Assembly: GCA_026027325.1 (NCBI GenBank) | Contig: JAMSLZ010000002.1 | Span: forward strand, 1,054,001-1,118,000 | Direction: 5' to 3' | DNA from: Actinomucor elegans | Lineage: Eukaryota > Mucoromycota > Mucoromycetes > Mucorales > Mucoraceae | DNA: 64,000 nucleotides | Part shown: positions 46,801 through 59,427 of the stretch, one piece after another | How the letters are laid out: the number at the start of each line of letters is the position of its first letter | Numbering within the stretch: position 1 is the stretch's first letter | Translations under genes and position numbers: made by a program | Notes under the pieces: generated by a model | Databases searched by the model: none | What the model was told of the DNA's origin: nothing | Seen by the model: the letters and a program-made list of their open reading frames with translations, nothing else

Positions 46801-49228
46801 CCTGTCATCTGGTAAGAGTAATAAAACAGCTCAAGCAAAGCCAAGTAAAGCCCCTGCTACTACTTCTGCGATCTCTGTCAGCGAAAATGTGCCAAACTTC
46901 ATTGCTCAACGCTGTTTGGAAACCTTATCATATATAGTGTCTTGCAATGATCAAACGATGACCTATTTTTTGACAGAAAGCGAGTCTTTGACAGGTTTGA
47001 AGCGATCTGCTTCTACAAAGAAGGGCAAGAGTAAAGAAAAAGTACCCAATAGCTGGAACAAGTATCCTATCTTGGTATTGATGAGCCTGCTCGATCGCCC
47101 CGTATTCATCAATAACTCTACTTTGATGGAACAACTGATGGACCTGCTTTCTACTATGTGTCGTCCTTTCCCAATCTTGGTTAAAAAATATCAAGAAAAG
47201 GTAGAGAATAAGCAAAAAGATCCTAGCTTATCTGAGAGGCCCATGCCTAAACCACCAACAATTCCTGATTATTATTTGAAGTTGGTTGTACATGTTCTCA
47301 CCAATGGTGAATGCTCCAGTAAGACCTTCCAGTATACTCTCAACGCGATATCTCACCTGTCTGCTTTGGATGGTGCTCAACAGACTATTGTCAATGAATT
47401 GGTTGAAGATGCCAAGCGATTAGGCACTCAAATTCTCAAGGATCTCGAAAGCTTATTAGAGGTATTGGATACTGCTATGGCCGGCACAGAAATTAGCAGT
47501 ACAGTGCTTACTCCGTTTGCTGCTGCCACGTCTTATCAAGCCAAGCTTCTGCGAGTCCTAAAGGCCTTGGATTACATGTTCTCTCGTAAATCTGCCTCCA
47601 CCTCTAATGAAACTAGCGAGGAAAAGACTGCTAATGAATTAACTCAGAGCAAAAATGAAAAGCGCGTACTTCAAATTTATGAAGACCTGGACTTTTTGCC
47701 TCTATGGGAAACGCTCGGTAAATGTTTATCTGTCATTCGTGAAAAGGAAGACTTGATTAATGTAGCTACGGTGCTTTTACCTTTAATCGAGTCCTTTATG
47801 GTGGTATCTAAATGTACTGCAGAAAAGGGTCAAAACAATGAAAAGGCGACTACTGCACCTGTAGATCCACAACTTCCGCTATCCTCTTCTTCATCTGAAT
47901 CAGTTTTCTTTGTGTTTACTGAGAAACATAAGAAGGTGTTGAATATCATGGTTCGAAACAATCCTACTTTGATGAGTGGTTCTTTTGCTTTATTGGTGCG
48001 TAATCCCAAGATGCTTGAATTCGATAACAAGAGAAATTACTTTTCACAACAGCTTCATAAGCGTACTACACCTCGTGATAGTTTTGGCATGTTACAGCTC
48101 AACGTGCGTCGTCAATACGTGTTTGAAGACTCGTATCATCAACTTCAAGGTCGCACTGGTGAGGAGATCAAGAATGGTAAGCTGGCTGTTCGATTCTATG
48201 ATGAAGAAGGCCTGGATGCTGGTGGTGTCACTAGGGAATGGTTCTCAGTTTTGGCTAGACAAATGTTTGACCCCAACTATGCTCTTTTCATTACCTCTGC
48301 TGCTGACAAGTTGACTTATCAACCCAATCGCGACTCTGCCGTCAACCCTGACCATTTGAGTTTCTTCAAGTTTGTAGGTCGCGTCATTGGCAAGGCCATC
48401 TATGACGGCCGTCTCTTGGATGCTTACTTTACCCGTTCATTCTATAAACACATTTTGGGTCGTACTGTTGACTATCGCGATGTGGAAGCATTAGATCCTG
48501 AATATTACAAGAGTTTGGTGTGGATGCTGGAAAACGACATAACAGATATCATTGACTTGACATTCAGTATCGAAACCGATTTCTTTGGCACCAAAGAAAC
48601 TGTGGATTTGAAACCTAATGGTAGAAATATCCCTGTTACTGAAGCCAACAAGTGTGAATATGTTACTCTAGTGACTGAGCAAAAGTTAACTACAGCAATT
48701 AAGGATCAAATCAATGCATTTGTTCAAGGTTTCCACGACGTAATTCCAGCTTCTTTGATTCAAATCTTTAATGAACAAGAATTGGAACTCCTGATTTCGG
48801 GTCTTCCAGATATTGACATTGATGATTGGAAGAACAACACTGAATATGAAGGATATACACCTGGATCTGCCCCTATTCAATGGTTCTGGCGTGCTGTTAG
48901 AAGTTTTGATCAAGAAGAGCGCGCTAAATTACTTCAATTTGCTACAGGTACGTCCAAGGTGCCGCTAGAAGGATTTAGTCAACTTCAAGGCTCAAGTGGT
49001 GTGCAAAAATTCCAAATCCACAAAGATTATGCCGGTGAAAACCGTCTTCCATCCGCTCACACATGGTAAGTTCATTTCTTTCTTTTTGGAAGTTTATCAT
49101 AGATACTAAAATATCTTTTTCATAGTTTCAATCAAATAGATTTACCCAATTACGACTCGTACGAAAGCTTACGTACTAATCTCTTTAAAGCTATCAGTGA
49201 ATGTTCCACTGGTTTTGCTTTTGTATAA
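37851..49228 (+). CDS. TOM1: HUWE1/Tom1-type HECT E3 ubiquitin ligase (3,602 aa)
   Basis: Giant HECT ligase acting on histones, ribosomal proteins and other substrates (known for Tom1/HUWE1). Eleven exons: 37851-37892, 37951-38247, 38296-38767, 38822-38928, 38978-39376, 39430-44477, 44548-44860, 44918-45161, 45225-46430, 46488-49065 and 49126-49228; all junctions keep frame. The N-terminal armadillo-like DUF908/DUF913 region covers about 90-900. A UBA domain lies at about 1218-1258 (NIQTLVDMGFERASAEQAL). Long acidic tracts lie at about 1330, 1560 and 2120-2230. Two ubiquitin-binding motifs occur near 2600-2670 (DVEFLEALPDDLREEVL, SPEFLNALPPDIRQEVL). The HECT domain is at about 3245-3602 with catalytic Cys3569 in HTCFNQIDLP. 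There is no WWE or BH3 segment, as is usual in fungi. Yeast Tom1 is 3,268 aa. Confidence 0.96.
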
Positions 49229-52200
49229 CTCTTTGTCTCATTTTTTGTTATAAATACTTTTTTTGCTTTTTCCTATCAATCCATATCATCATCATAAAAT
49301 ATAATATAATAAAAAAAACCCCCTGCTCTTTCAAGCATAAAACTCTGCATTTGCTTCAAACATTACGACAAAACGAAGCTTCAGCTGAGTATAGAATTTT
49401 TGGAGTGTTCGTTAGTACAAAGACCTCCAGAATGAAAGAAAGCGAACTCGATCTACTTTTTAGTAAAGCTCCAACTGATACGTTGTCATCTTATTCTATG
49501 TACTACATATCATGTGCCATTAACCGAAATTAGTTAAAATATATTGATCATTAGATAATGGGCTACTAATTCTTATTCAATGTAAAATGTTCATTGTGTT
49601 AATGAGGCCTTGTAACTGTATGGATAAATATGGCAATATTAACTAAAAACATCTCAATGTACAATAGTGTATGTGTAACACGCGAAACATGTTACACGGG
49701 AAGCGATCAAAACTTTAATATACTTTTTTTTTTTTACTTCTACGTTATTCTTTCCTTTTTTTTGCTAAAAAGCTATGTAATAACTTTTCAGTTGATATTC
49801 CGGCAATGAGTTCTGTGGTTGCAAAAGTGATTCAAGGATGGTCTCTAAGAAGGTATAAATAGGGCCCTATTTTTATCTTTTCTTTCGCTTTTTCATCAAA
49901 AAAATAAAATGGACAGACCCTTTGATTAGGTTGACTACCTGAAATAAAAAATTACTGAAATTGGTTGACTTCTTTCATTATTGAGTTTACTTAATCCACA
50001 AACTGTCTTAGAAAGTGCTGTTCTTTTTCATGTCTTTTTTTTTTTGGGTAGAAAAGATGTTTATCCTTGTCTTTAAAGGAAGGGAAGGCATCTTCCTTTA
50101 TTTACGAAAGTGAAAGGCTGTCATTTATTTATTTTCTTCTCTTTTACAAAAGGTTGGTTTTTACTTTCCTCGCTTTTTATAAGGAAAAACTATTGTTTTT
50201 TTTTTCTCAAATCGGATCAAGACTTGAAAATGATCACAATACAAATAAAGTCGAATATAATGAAAAAGTTGCCCCCAACGTAACCTATAATTCGATGTAA
50301 CAAGCAAGATTTGTTTACAACAATGAAATTACTAAGAATATCAGTTGTTTAAATTGCCATTGTAATAATGTTCGCCTAAACTATACAGAAATGAAGCAAA
50401 ATATATGAATATTTAACAAGATTTATATTTTATACATAAAAATTTATTGGGATGTTGATTTAAAAATAAAGACTTTTACTAAATAATAATCAACATATCA
50501 ATCTGTTTCATTCAGCGTTTTTGTATCATTTCCTTTGGAACGGTTGAGTGTAGAGAGTCGTTATAAAGAATAGACGTAATAGTAGAAAATATCTTCAAAT
50601 CTCTTTTTTTTTGAGTGATTTATTTTAAAGCAACATAGACTTCAAGATGCATCTATATATTCTCTATTAAAACCGCTAAAGGAAAATGGTATAATGCAGT
50701 AGGTATTATTAGGCAGACAAAATGCTGTCTTATATTTATAGCAACTGATAATAATCAAGAAGAGAGAAATTGAGTAGCATACAGCTGTATATAAGAGGCT
50801 TACTATTGCAAAACAAGAAGTACAAAAGCGTATAGATCGCAAGATAACACATTTTATTAGAATATCATTGCGCTCTTTTTTCATATTAATCGAAACTGCT
50901 GTAATTTGCTGACAGATAATATACTGTTATTGATGCTCATCTCCTTATAAAAATTAAACGTAACTAATTATTCACCACTTCAGTATGAAGCCTCTGCCAC
51001 AGACCCTCTTCTACCTTATCAAACGATGTTTCTCATAGTTAGATGTTTGACTCACACTTTATAATTCAACTGAACTAGATTTGAGCGAACTCAATGAATT
51101 ATGAAGTGCCTATGCTATTTCCAGAGGAGGCAGTTTTTTTATATATAAAATCCTTAACTTATTTTATTTTTTTTGATATATGGTATCCCATGAAAATGAG
51201 TTTATATAGTTATAATCCCAATAAATGATCTTTCTGCCCTTCTATATGCCTTTCAATTTTATAGAAAATTTGTTGGTACTATTTGTTGTATACCTGCGTT
51301 TGTCTTTACAGTTCCAATGAAAAATTAATTGTTTGGACCCTGAACAGACGTCATGTAGCGGGCTGCATTATTTTTCAAATCTATACTATCCAATACAAAT
51401 TGGAGTGTTCGCGTTACAACAATGATGTACATTATTATACTAGAGGTAGATACTATAATATAATCTTGCCTTGTATACATTAAAGTATATGTCCATATTT
51501 TTGTTGTATTTTTCCAGTAATTTAAGCCACGCAACTTAGCATAAAAGAGGAATCACAAGTAAATTAGACAAGGATCTATCCTAGTCTTCAATATGGTATT
51601 CCTGAGTATACATCTCGTTTGAAAATGATCCAAACAGTCCTTTGATATAAAATTTCTGAGGCAGCAATTTTCAGTGATGATATACCAAAACTACTAGATA
51701 CATATTGTTAATTCAGTGATTAATATCAAAATTACTATTAGGCACAACTGATACGTAGCAAGAACAAAGACAAAGAAATAGGAGCATCAAGTGTCTTATT
51801 AGATGAAAAATTAACTAAGGATAATAATTCCAAGGGGCACTATAATTGCCTATAGCTTTTTTTTTCAATAGAGATGCAAATGGCCTTATCCTTTACACAA
51901 AAAGACAAATGTTTCGCAAACCTTACTTTGTACGAATCTCTGAATAATTGCTATGTAAAATAATGGTAGTATGCATTGGTGCGCGCTATCATACCGGGTC
52001 CTCGCACACATAAGTCGCTAGTTGCTATATAATTTTTACTATGTGTCTTATTATGATTAATTGTATTGTATCGTTCCTCTGTTTATCACTACTATTCTTC
52101 CAAGGGGATTAAGCCATTCAACTCAATTAACTTACTCTTGTCGTATCAAAGCTGCTGTTAATACAGTTGGTCTTCAGATTACAGTTATTAATTATGTTAT

Positions 52201-52370
52201 GTTTCAGATTTTCCAACATGCTAACTCTAACAAAGAAAGCTCAACTCATTAATCTATCGAATTGGTAGGTATGGGTATAGCTAGTACCATTATACTTTCT
52301 TTAAAGAACGGAAATAGACCAATATTTATTATAATATACATATAACATAGAAAGTAAACTATATTAACAT
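49229..52370. other. Gene-poor tract, HUWE1 to SET-domain gene
   Basis: No gene supported in about 3.1 kb. A promoter-like GTATAAATAG at 49853-49862 is followed by a pyrimidine-rich leader and an ATG at 49908 that opens only six codons. One repeat copy lies at 49490-49560. Other open stretches (50067-50300, 50642-50884, 51283-51534) look random and AT-rich. Confidence 0.45.
49490..49560 (+). repeat. GATC-palindrome repeat, copy H
   Basis: Reads TTATTCTATGTACTACATA, then ATGTGCCATTAACCGAAATT, then ATATTGATCATTAGAT. All blocks are in order and at the right spacing, but it is moderately diverged. Confidence 0.6.
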
Positions 52371-53006
52371 TTAAGCGTCACGCTTTTTGATGAGCTCTTG
52401 GATATGATTACTTAGTTCAAATTGCTTCAATACTTCGGTAGGAAGATAGTGAGCACCTTGAACAGTTTCAATACACTAAATAAAGCATTAGTAATCATCC
52501 TTTTTCATTTTATTTATAGAGTTTACTAACCTTTGATGCACCACACCAACAAGAGAATGGTTGAGCTATTATAATTAAAGTATGTCGATCAGATTATTGT
52601 TTCTAAAAAAAATTATGTTATACGGTAGCTTACCCATATCCCATTCCGTGGAGGGGTAGAAGAACGTCAACTCATCGCCCGCAGCAAGATCTCTTGTAGC
52701 AGACACAACCATACGATCCACATCCATAAGAGTTGAAGGGTTACATGAATGATTCATAAAGACAAGGTCACTATTTAATTCAATGTGTTCTGTTTCTGAT
52801 ATTTGTACAGTAGAATAGCGCTTCGCTCCTGGAGTAAGGCCTTCCAAGGTGGCAATAGTTGCGCCTTTAGGGAATGCGCGCACTGCGACAAGCTTACTAG
52901 AGAAAGATTCAGGAGGACCTTGACGAACGACCTTGAAATCACTGGGATGTGTTGGCTTACCGTTAATGATTATATCACCGTAGTTTTCAGGAATTGTATT
53001 GGGCAT
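52371..53006 (-). CDS. Small SET-domain protein with post-SET
   Basis: Putative lysine methyltransferase-type protein of only 170 aa. Three exons: 52634-53006, 52531-52565 and 52371-52475. SAM-binding motif NHSCNP is at residues 85-90 and the catalytic-type Tyr in GDELTFFYPSTEW at 117. The post-SET zinc motif C-W-C-x4-C at 130-137 is split by the last intron, and a short helix follows (NHIQELIKKRDA). The pre-SET region is absent and the SET-N part is abbreviated. Similar stand-alone small SET proteins occur widely in fungi; substrates are mostly unknown. The TATAAAAGA box about 65 bp upstream supports the start. Activity is inferred, not certain. Confidence 0.88.
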
Positions 53007-54797
53007 AGTATGAAGATGGATAGATTAACGGGAAAAGAAGGTAGATGTAATAAAATTTAAGGCATCTCTTTTATATGATTGATTAGAGCTAGCGACAAGT
53101 GGGGCCCGAATGAATAGCGATTTCCTCACATCATATTGGCTTACAGAGTCAACGGCGCACAACCCCACAACCAAATGTAGAGATTTGATGTAGATACTCC
53201 GATTCTTGTATGTCATCGTATATAATGGTAACATTATTGACTTTTATAGTAATCTCTGTACCAAATATGATGGAAATCTTGAGACACAAACCCGAATTAA
53301 ACAGCAGATCTTTCTTTAACATTAGTCCTTAATCGTGTACCTCCAAAACGATACGCTAATGGAGTTAAAACTCCATAAAATATCTTTGGTAACCCTTTTA
53401 CATTACCGTTGAACATTCTTATGTTTTCCATCTAATATTTCTCATTCAATACTTAGTCTAAAACATGTAGATTTTGTAAGTCGGTTTGAAAGCTACTCGG
53501 CATTCCATAGTGGAGAAGGGTACTACGCAGCAGTTTTATTTAGACATAATCATATCAATGATTCACCTGCTTCTAGATTTTGAAACGTGCAAAATATCAA
53601 ACTAGAATGGCTGCTACAGTATGCGAAAGGATGATTGACATGTAGTAATATATATAGTTTTTAGCCTAATATATTCATGAATAAAGAGTGTATAGATAAT
53701 ATTAATATAATTGCACATCATGCTACAAAGATTCAAGGGTCAGAAATCAATCCTGGACCTTAATAGCTGTAGTGTATGCTATATCAAGAGATACTTTTCC
53801 ATTCTACATTGATAATATACTACTTGTGTGCCATTAAATGCGTATGTATGCATTGATGATTGCATCTTTTCAGGGTTTTGAATTATATGAATTAAAATAC
53901 AAATAGAATCATAGCAATATCCTACACCCATTCAATCAGTGTTACTGTGAACTAAAAGTAACTTAATGATTTAATCTAAAGAGGAGAGTTTGTTATTTAA
54001 CCTTAAACAAAGCAGGTTCTCTTAAGTAAAGGTGGCCTCTCAACAATTAAACCCAATAGGTAAATCATAACCAGTGAAAAAAGGAGCTAAAAGCATTTAA
54101 AGATGTCCTGTGATGCTTTGGATTATCAATTAATAAGCGAATATGTTTGGATTAGTCAATGTTATAATAAACAATAATATGAACTTGGTTTTTAGCTGAA
54201 GAAGTGAAGTTGTATTTCTTTTTCCAAGATTAATAGGATACATGAGTCCTTTCCAGCTCTGGTGTACATAAATATATTTAAACGCGCCCATCTTGGTTGG
54301 ATAACGTAACTAGCTTTCATGGAAATACATTCTTTAAAATCTTCGAATAACGCTGCTATATATGAAGGGTTTAAGAAACCTTTTTTTGTTACTGAATTAT
54401 GTTAGTAACATCGATTTGAAATCATGAATAGTGATGAGCAAAACCTAAGGATACAGACAATTTATTAGATGTGTAACACCAACGCAATCCTAATTCATGC
54501 TAACTTTCCTCATAGCACAAAGATTGAGATTATCTGAAAACCTTAATCACTACAAGAATATTTACAAATGATCCCAGTTCAAGCATAGCCCAAAAAATAG
54601 AGTTCTTTATTAAAACACACCTGACATATTAATAATACATCGAATGTTTATATTACTCTATCCAAAATCAATGAAGTGACAAACGATTAGTGTTCAGAGG
54701 TTGAACCCAAGCATACTACAGAACTGCAAAAATTAATAAGGCAGTTCTTCAGTCTGCGCTACATGCACTATAACAAACGAGCAAAATCAAAAAAATA

Positions 54798-54869
54798 TTC
54801 CCTGACGGGGAATTGAACCCCGGCCGCGTCGGTGAGAGCGACGAATCCTAGCCACTAGACCATCAAGGA
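54798..54869 (-). tRNA. tRNA-Glu (anticodon CTC)
   Basis: Minus-strand cloverleaf of 72 nt. The acceptor stem TCCTTGA pairs with TCAGGGA with one G-U. The B-box region is GGTTCAATTCC and the T-arm is CCGGG/CCCCG-type. The anticodon stem CGTCG/CGACG closes the loop CTCTCAC, giving anticodon CTC. No intron. Downstream in transcript sense lies a T7 run (54787-54793), a Pol III terminator. Confidence 0.93.
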
Positions 54870-55418
54870 CTTGTTGATATATTAAACAATAAAATCTATA
54901 TGTCACATTAATTTAAAGCAAGCACGTGATTTGCCGTGTTTCCGATCCAATTAAAACGATTATAAGATTCTGAGTTTGTATTTTTGTATTGTCCTCGTTC
55001 AAACATTGCCTAACAAAATCGATTTATTAATTGTTTCTATAGATTTGTTGCGGGGATGGGACAAGTAACTTGAACAAGTTTTAGCTAGATAAAATAAGCC
55101 CTTGAGATGCTCTTATTGCCATAATAATACAAATATCTGATCGGCTGAATGAAAAATTAAACAATCTCAAGTACCTAAAACCTGCTATTATTATTCATCA
55201 ATATAGGGGTTCTAATAAAAGCATTAATATATTTCAAACAAATACCATTAATGATATGTACTGTTGGACTGAGGTTAGACTATAGTTCCATTTATGATTA
55301 TTATTAGAAATTATTTTATCCATATATATGTTATTCATAAAACCATTGTTGATAATAGAAATGTAGCTATTTTAATTATATTACAATTAAATAATGTCTC
55401 TGGTAGATGTATAAACTT

Positions 55419-55490
55419 ATTCTGAGTAAGTAATAGGTATTAGGTGCGGCACTGTATCGAGATTATCGATCGAGAGATCTATAGATCATA
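55419..55490 (+). repeat. GATC-palindrome repeat, copy D
   Basis: Reads TATTCTGAGTAAGTAATAG, then CGAGATTATCGATCGAGA and the perfect palindrome GATCTATAGATC at 55476-55487. The linker after it contains CACTTTAGTCAAATAA, shared with the sequence before copy O. Confidence 0.7.
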
Positions 55491-55711
55491 TTCATATAAA
55501 ACATATGTCATTTACAATTAACCTTTAAATATAGTAAGCCCATAAAACACTTTAGTCAAATAATACTTGTAATATGACCAATGATTGAATTTGGACATAC
55601 ACTGATCATCAGGCATAACATTAAATTAGCGTCAGTCGAGGAATTAAGAGATGTTAAAAATAACTAGACTCCAAAAAATCAAGGTCATCCTTTTGGGCTT
55701 AAATGCTTTAC

Positions 55712-55716
<5 letters not shown>

Positions 55717-55747
<31 letters not shown>
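55717..55747. repeat. Poly(T) tract of 31 bases
   Basis: Uninterrupted T-run in the gene-poor tract, about 230 bp after repeat copy D. Confidence 0.9.
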
Positions 55748-55748
<1 letters not shown>

Positions 55749-57521
55749 TAGAGCCCAGAAACGATGTTTTCAAGGCATAACTTGATGCCGTAGGTTGTAA
55801 CCCCTAGAAAGTATACATTTTATATACATATACGTATATTAAAATATTCAAGCTATTAAAAATCATACTTATCACAGATAACTCAATCATTTGACAAAAA
55901 TGATAAGTAATTTTTGCACTACAGGATGCATGATTAAACTAAACATGAGCTTTAATAAAATATATTATAAATATTGATATTGCTTTGCTATAAAAAGTAA
56001 TATAAAAGTCCTTACAAAAGAATACTAAGTGACTCTGGAAAACGTAGTTCATTTCTGATAGCCAATAGAGATCGAAGTAATCCTATAATATAGTGATGAC
56101 ATGCATTTAAATTTGATTTTTGATGGTATTAAGGCTTTTTTCGAGACATAGTGTATAGTACAATGTAGTTTACAATATTTGAAAAAAAATCTATTTAAGT
56201 ACATGCATAAACACCGGGTTAGCATAATGCGGTTATCAGATGCTTAATAAACCATATCAATATTTTTACACATCTTTTCAATTCTATAATATTTAATGCC
56301 ACTGATAATGTTCAACCAGTTTGTTAACTTCCCTTATAATGACTCTTAAGGTAATTAATATCACTTAGCAGATAAAAATAACGTATCGTAATGTAATGAT
56401 AGCTTGCGTATAACATAGCTCAGTAAAAAAAACCAGTACTGTTTGCTATTAATACAAGTTTTGTCTCTATTCAATAAAGAAATTATGAATATAGTGTGTC
56501 CAAGAATGTTTTTGGCTTTGATAATCCTCTATAACAGATCTTTTGCATTGGAGTATCCATATAGCCAATTTGAATAAAGTTTTATTAACGGTAACAGCAG
56601 AAAATCCAATCTAGTGCAAAAATTATTGGGTAAGCAAATAATTTTCAAATAAATCACAAAGGAAAATATGCATTTCTGTATAAAACAACTTTCAAAATTG
56701 TATATAATAAATTTTCATGTACTAGAGATAGCATATTTTTAAATACGAAAAATGAATGGGTTTACACAGATGGTTCACATTGGTATTGCAAAATTATGCG
56801 TAACTTAATAATGAGTTAAGGAACATCAACAATTTCCCAGAATAATGTAGAACGGTTTTTTATAACCATATTCATCAATACGAGCGGATGCTAGAGGCTA
56901 ATATACTCTGAAGTCTGTCTAATCAACAACAAACAGGCGTATCTCCCACTGGTTTTTCGTATGCTAACAAGTTAAAACAAAACTAACTGGTATAGCGCTT
57001 AATCCCAAGCAAGTAGCTTGTATTCTAGCGAGTTTTAGAAGGCATTCAAGTTGAATTCATATAGCTTCCCCAAAAAATGCGTCTGATAACAATAATCGAG
57101 CAACCGTTCTGCAAACTCAAACTATAATTATATTTCAGCTACTTGTACCTTTTAATGAATATTCCAAAATTTCTCACTCAATCCTTATCCAGTACATTTG
57201 TTTTGAAGATTAATATTTTCGCAACCTGGTTCACATGATATTGTAAAGCAAAATAACTTTCCAGGACCGTAATGTTTTTCTACGAGAGATATCACTCACT
57301 GATACAGATAGAGCTAACTGTAGATGTCGAACGTGATTCGGTAATTTCTTTTGTATTATAGTTGTAATGTAAAAAAAAAAAATCGGAGTGTGTGATGTAT
57401 CTAATTTCCCAACAAGTTATTAGATAATATGAAACGTATGTCGTTCATGGGTTAGCTATTGGTGATTAAAAAAATACATCAATTGACTGCACTTAAATAA
57501 TGGTTATATGGATCAAACAGT

Positions 57522-57600
57522 TCATTCTAAGCATAAAATACTAATCAGATGTGAGATTAGGCCAAGATCGTCAAAGAGATCTATTGATTATTAGGCTCTA
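57522..57600 (+). repeat. GATC-palindrome repeat, copy E
   Basis: Reads CATTCTAAGCATAAAATACT, then AATCAGATGTGAGATTAGGC, then GTCAAAGAGATCTATTGATT. It is very close to copy B in the left half. It is the first of three copies spaced 168 and 172 bp. Confidence 0.75.
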
Positions 57601-57689
57601 GATTAGATTGAATACATGTCTTTTAGAAACTAACTATTAACAAAATATCCCTTTTAAAACAGTTAAATATCAGTTCTAATAGATTTAGT

Positions 57690-57760
57690 GGCTCATACAG
57701 AGTATTTGCTAGACAATAGATGTAATTTCAGAGTGATCTGTAGAAAGATCTATAAATTTA
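57690..57760 (+). repeat. GATC-palindrome repeat, copy F
   Basis: More diverged: GGCTCATACAGAGTATTTG, then AGAGTGATCTGTAG, then AAAGATCTATAAATTTA. Position and order fit a tandem unit, 168 bp after copy E. Confidence 0.5.
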
Positions 57761-57861
57761 AATGTTTTACATGAATTGTATGTAATTTACCATCTGGCAT
57801 CATTATGTAATGCAAGTGCCCTAGTTCAGCTAAATAATTGCTCTAGTGGTAGGCATAGTAT

Positions 57862-57926
57862 TTCATTCAGAATACGCACTACTACTAATCAAATGTTACA
57901 TTTGATTTTCGATCATAGATCTCATG
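57862..57926 (+). repeat. GATC-palindrome repeat, copy N
   Basis: Reads TTCATTCAGAATACGCACTA, then AATCAAATGTTACATTTG, then TTTTCGATCATAGATCTC. It starts 172 bp after copy F. A GATATACTCATAG linker follows at about 57968, similar to the one after A1 and C2. Confidence 0.55.
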
Positions 57927-59427
57927 CCAACTTTCTGAGGAACCTCTAGTAAATTGATTTCATTGGTCTATTACATATGATATACTCATAGAATGTGTGA
58001 AACGACCAAACAAAAAAGCTTTGACTAAAAGGTTTACACAAAGATGTTTATGACGACAGATTAACGTCATTAGATTCCAGAACTCCGAGTATATCCTTTA
58101 GTATAGCATTTCTCATATATTTATATTAGTTTAAAATGAATTGAATCCTTGAATAGTTTATATTAATCGTTCAATGTGAAAATTTACATTCCTAGTCTGC
58201 TATTGTTTGATTTCTTTTTAGTATATAATTTCAGTTTCTGAGCCATATTAGACTTTTTAAATTTCGAGTTGGTTAGGATGCCTTGTTTTAATTACGGAGA
58301 TTTCAAGCATAGAGCTACTATTGGATGCTGAGAATAAATATCCAAAAAGCGTCTTGCTCCTTGACTTTACAAAATTGCATTTATCTCAACAACAAAAAGA
58401 GATTTACGTGTTATTTTCAGTGAAGATAGAGAATAATAGATTCTGTTTGTAGTATACCAATCCTTATAACCCTAAAGCGATGCAATAAGTCGTTGTAGAA
58501 GCTTTAATATATGATTTTTTGGTAGCATTAATAGGATATAACGCCGATAATTCGGCTATAATCAAATTCTTTTCAATTACAGTGTTTTGCCCTATCCTAT
58601 ACCTCAAAAAAGATCGAAGTTTTGCAGGAAAAGGTATTATTGAACAATTAGCATGAATTTTCTAAGATACACAGAATCACTATTTACAGTAACACTATAA
58701 GACTTTCTGATGAGCCCAGTTTTGGGGAATCCACACAAAAAAGGAACATTATTCGAGTTTTAATACCCTTTCACTTTCTGTTTTCTTCCTAAAAACCCCA
58801 ACATACTATATCTTGTCCAACTTTTGCAGGCCTTCCGAGATGAGTCATTGTTCTGCATGATATCCAATGATAATCTACAGCTTAAATAATATGGCGCGTC
58901 AAAAAAAAAGGGAATATCGTTATCGGGAAAGGTGCAACGTTGATTTCATACCAATCACCGAGATATTTCACACGATGACAAGATAGAAAGGCCCATTGTG
59001 TCAGGTTAAAGGAACAAAAAAAACGACCCCTTCTAAATGGAGCTCTAATCTATAACGTTTAACCGCAAAATGCGGGGAATCCTACTCCGCTATCAAATCA
59101 AACAATTCTAAGGTGATCTCCAAAACCTATAAGCGAACTAGACCCCCCAAATAATTTTTGATGTGAATAATGGCTTTTTTTTTATTGAGAAACAATAGTA
59201 AAAAAAAAAAAGAGAAGAGCTTTTGATATGGAAAAGGGAAATGGTATTATTGTAACAAAATAATGCTAATCTATCACCGTTTCTTCAAGAAACAAGCAGT
59301 TGAGCATTATCTTTTTTTTCTTTTTTTTTTTTGGTGTGTATACTACTTGCCTCAATGATATACATATATACTATACAATTTTAAGAGTGGAGTGGGGGGA
59401 ATGGTTGAGATGGTAGTAATGGTTGTT

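Larger units (their letters stand above)
53007..59427. other. Gene-poor tract with tRNA and repeats
   Basis: About 6.4 kb, strongly AT-rich. No protein-coding frame over 100 codons. It contains tRNA-Glu at 54798-54869, four GATC-palindrome repeat copies (55.4 and 57.5-57.9 kb) and a 31-T run. The right end is the isocitrate lyase 3' region. No other feature could be supported. Confidence 0.6.

Noticed and set aside
58900..59100. Possible snoRNA-like segment (ATGACAAG near a CTGA-like box)
   Set aside because: No proper C/D box pair, terminal stem or guide could be shown.
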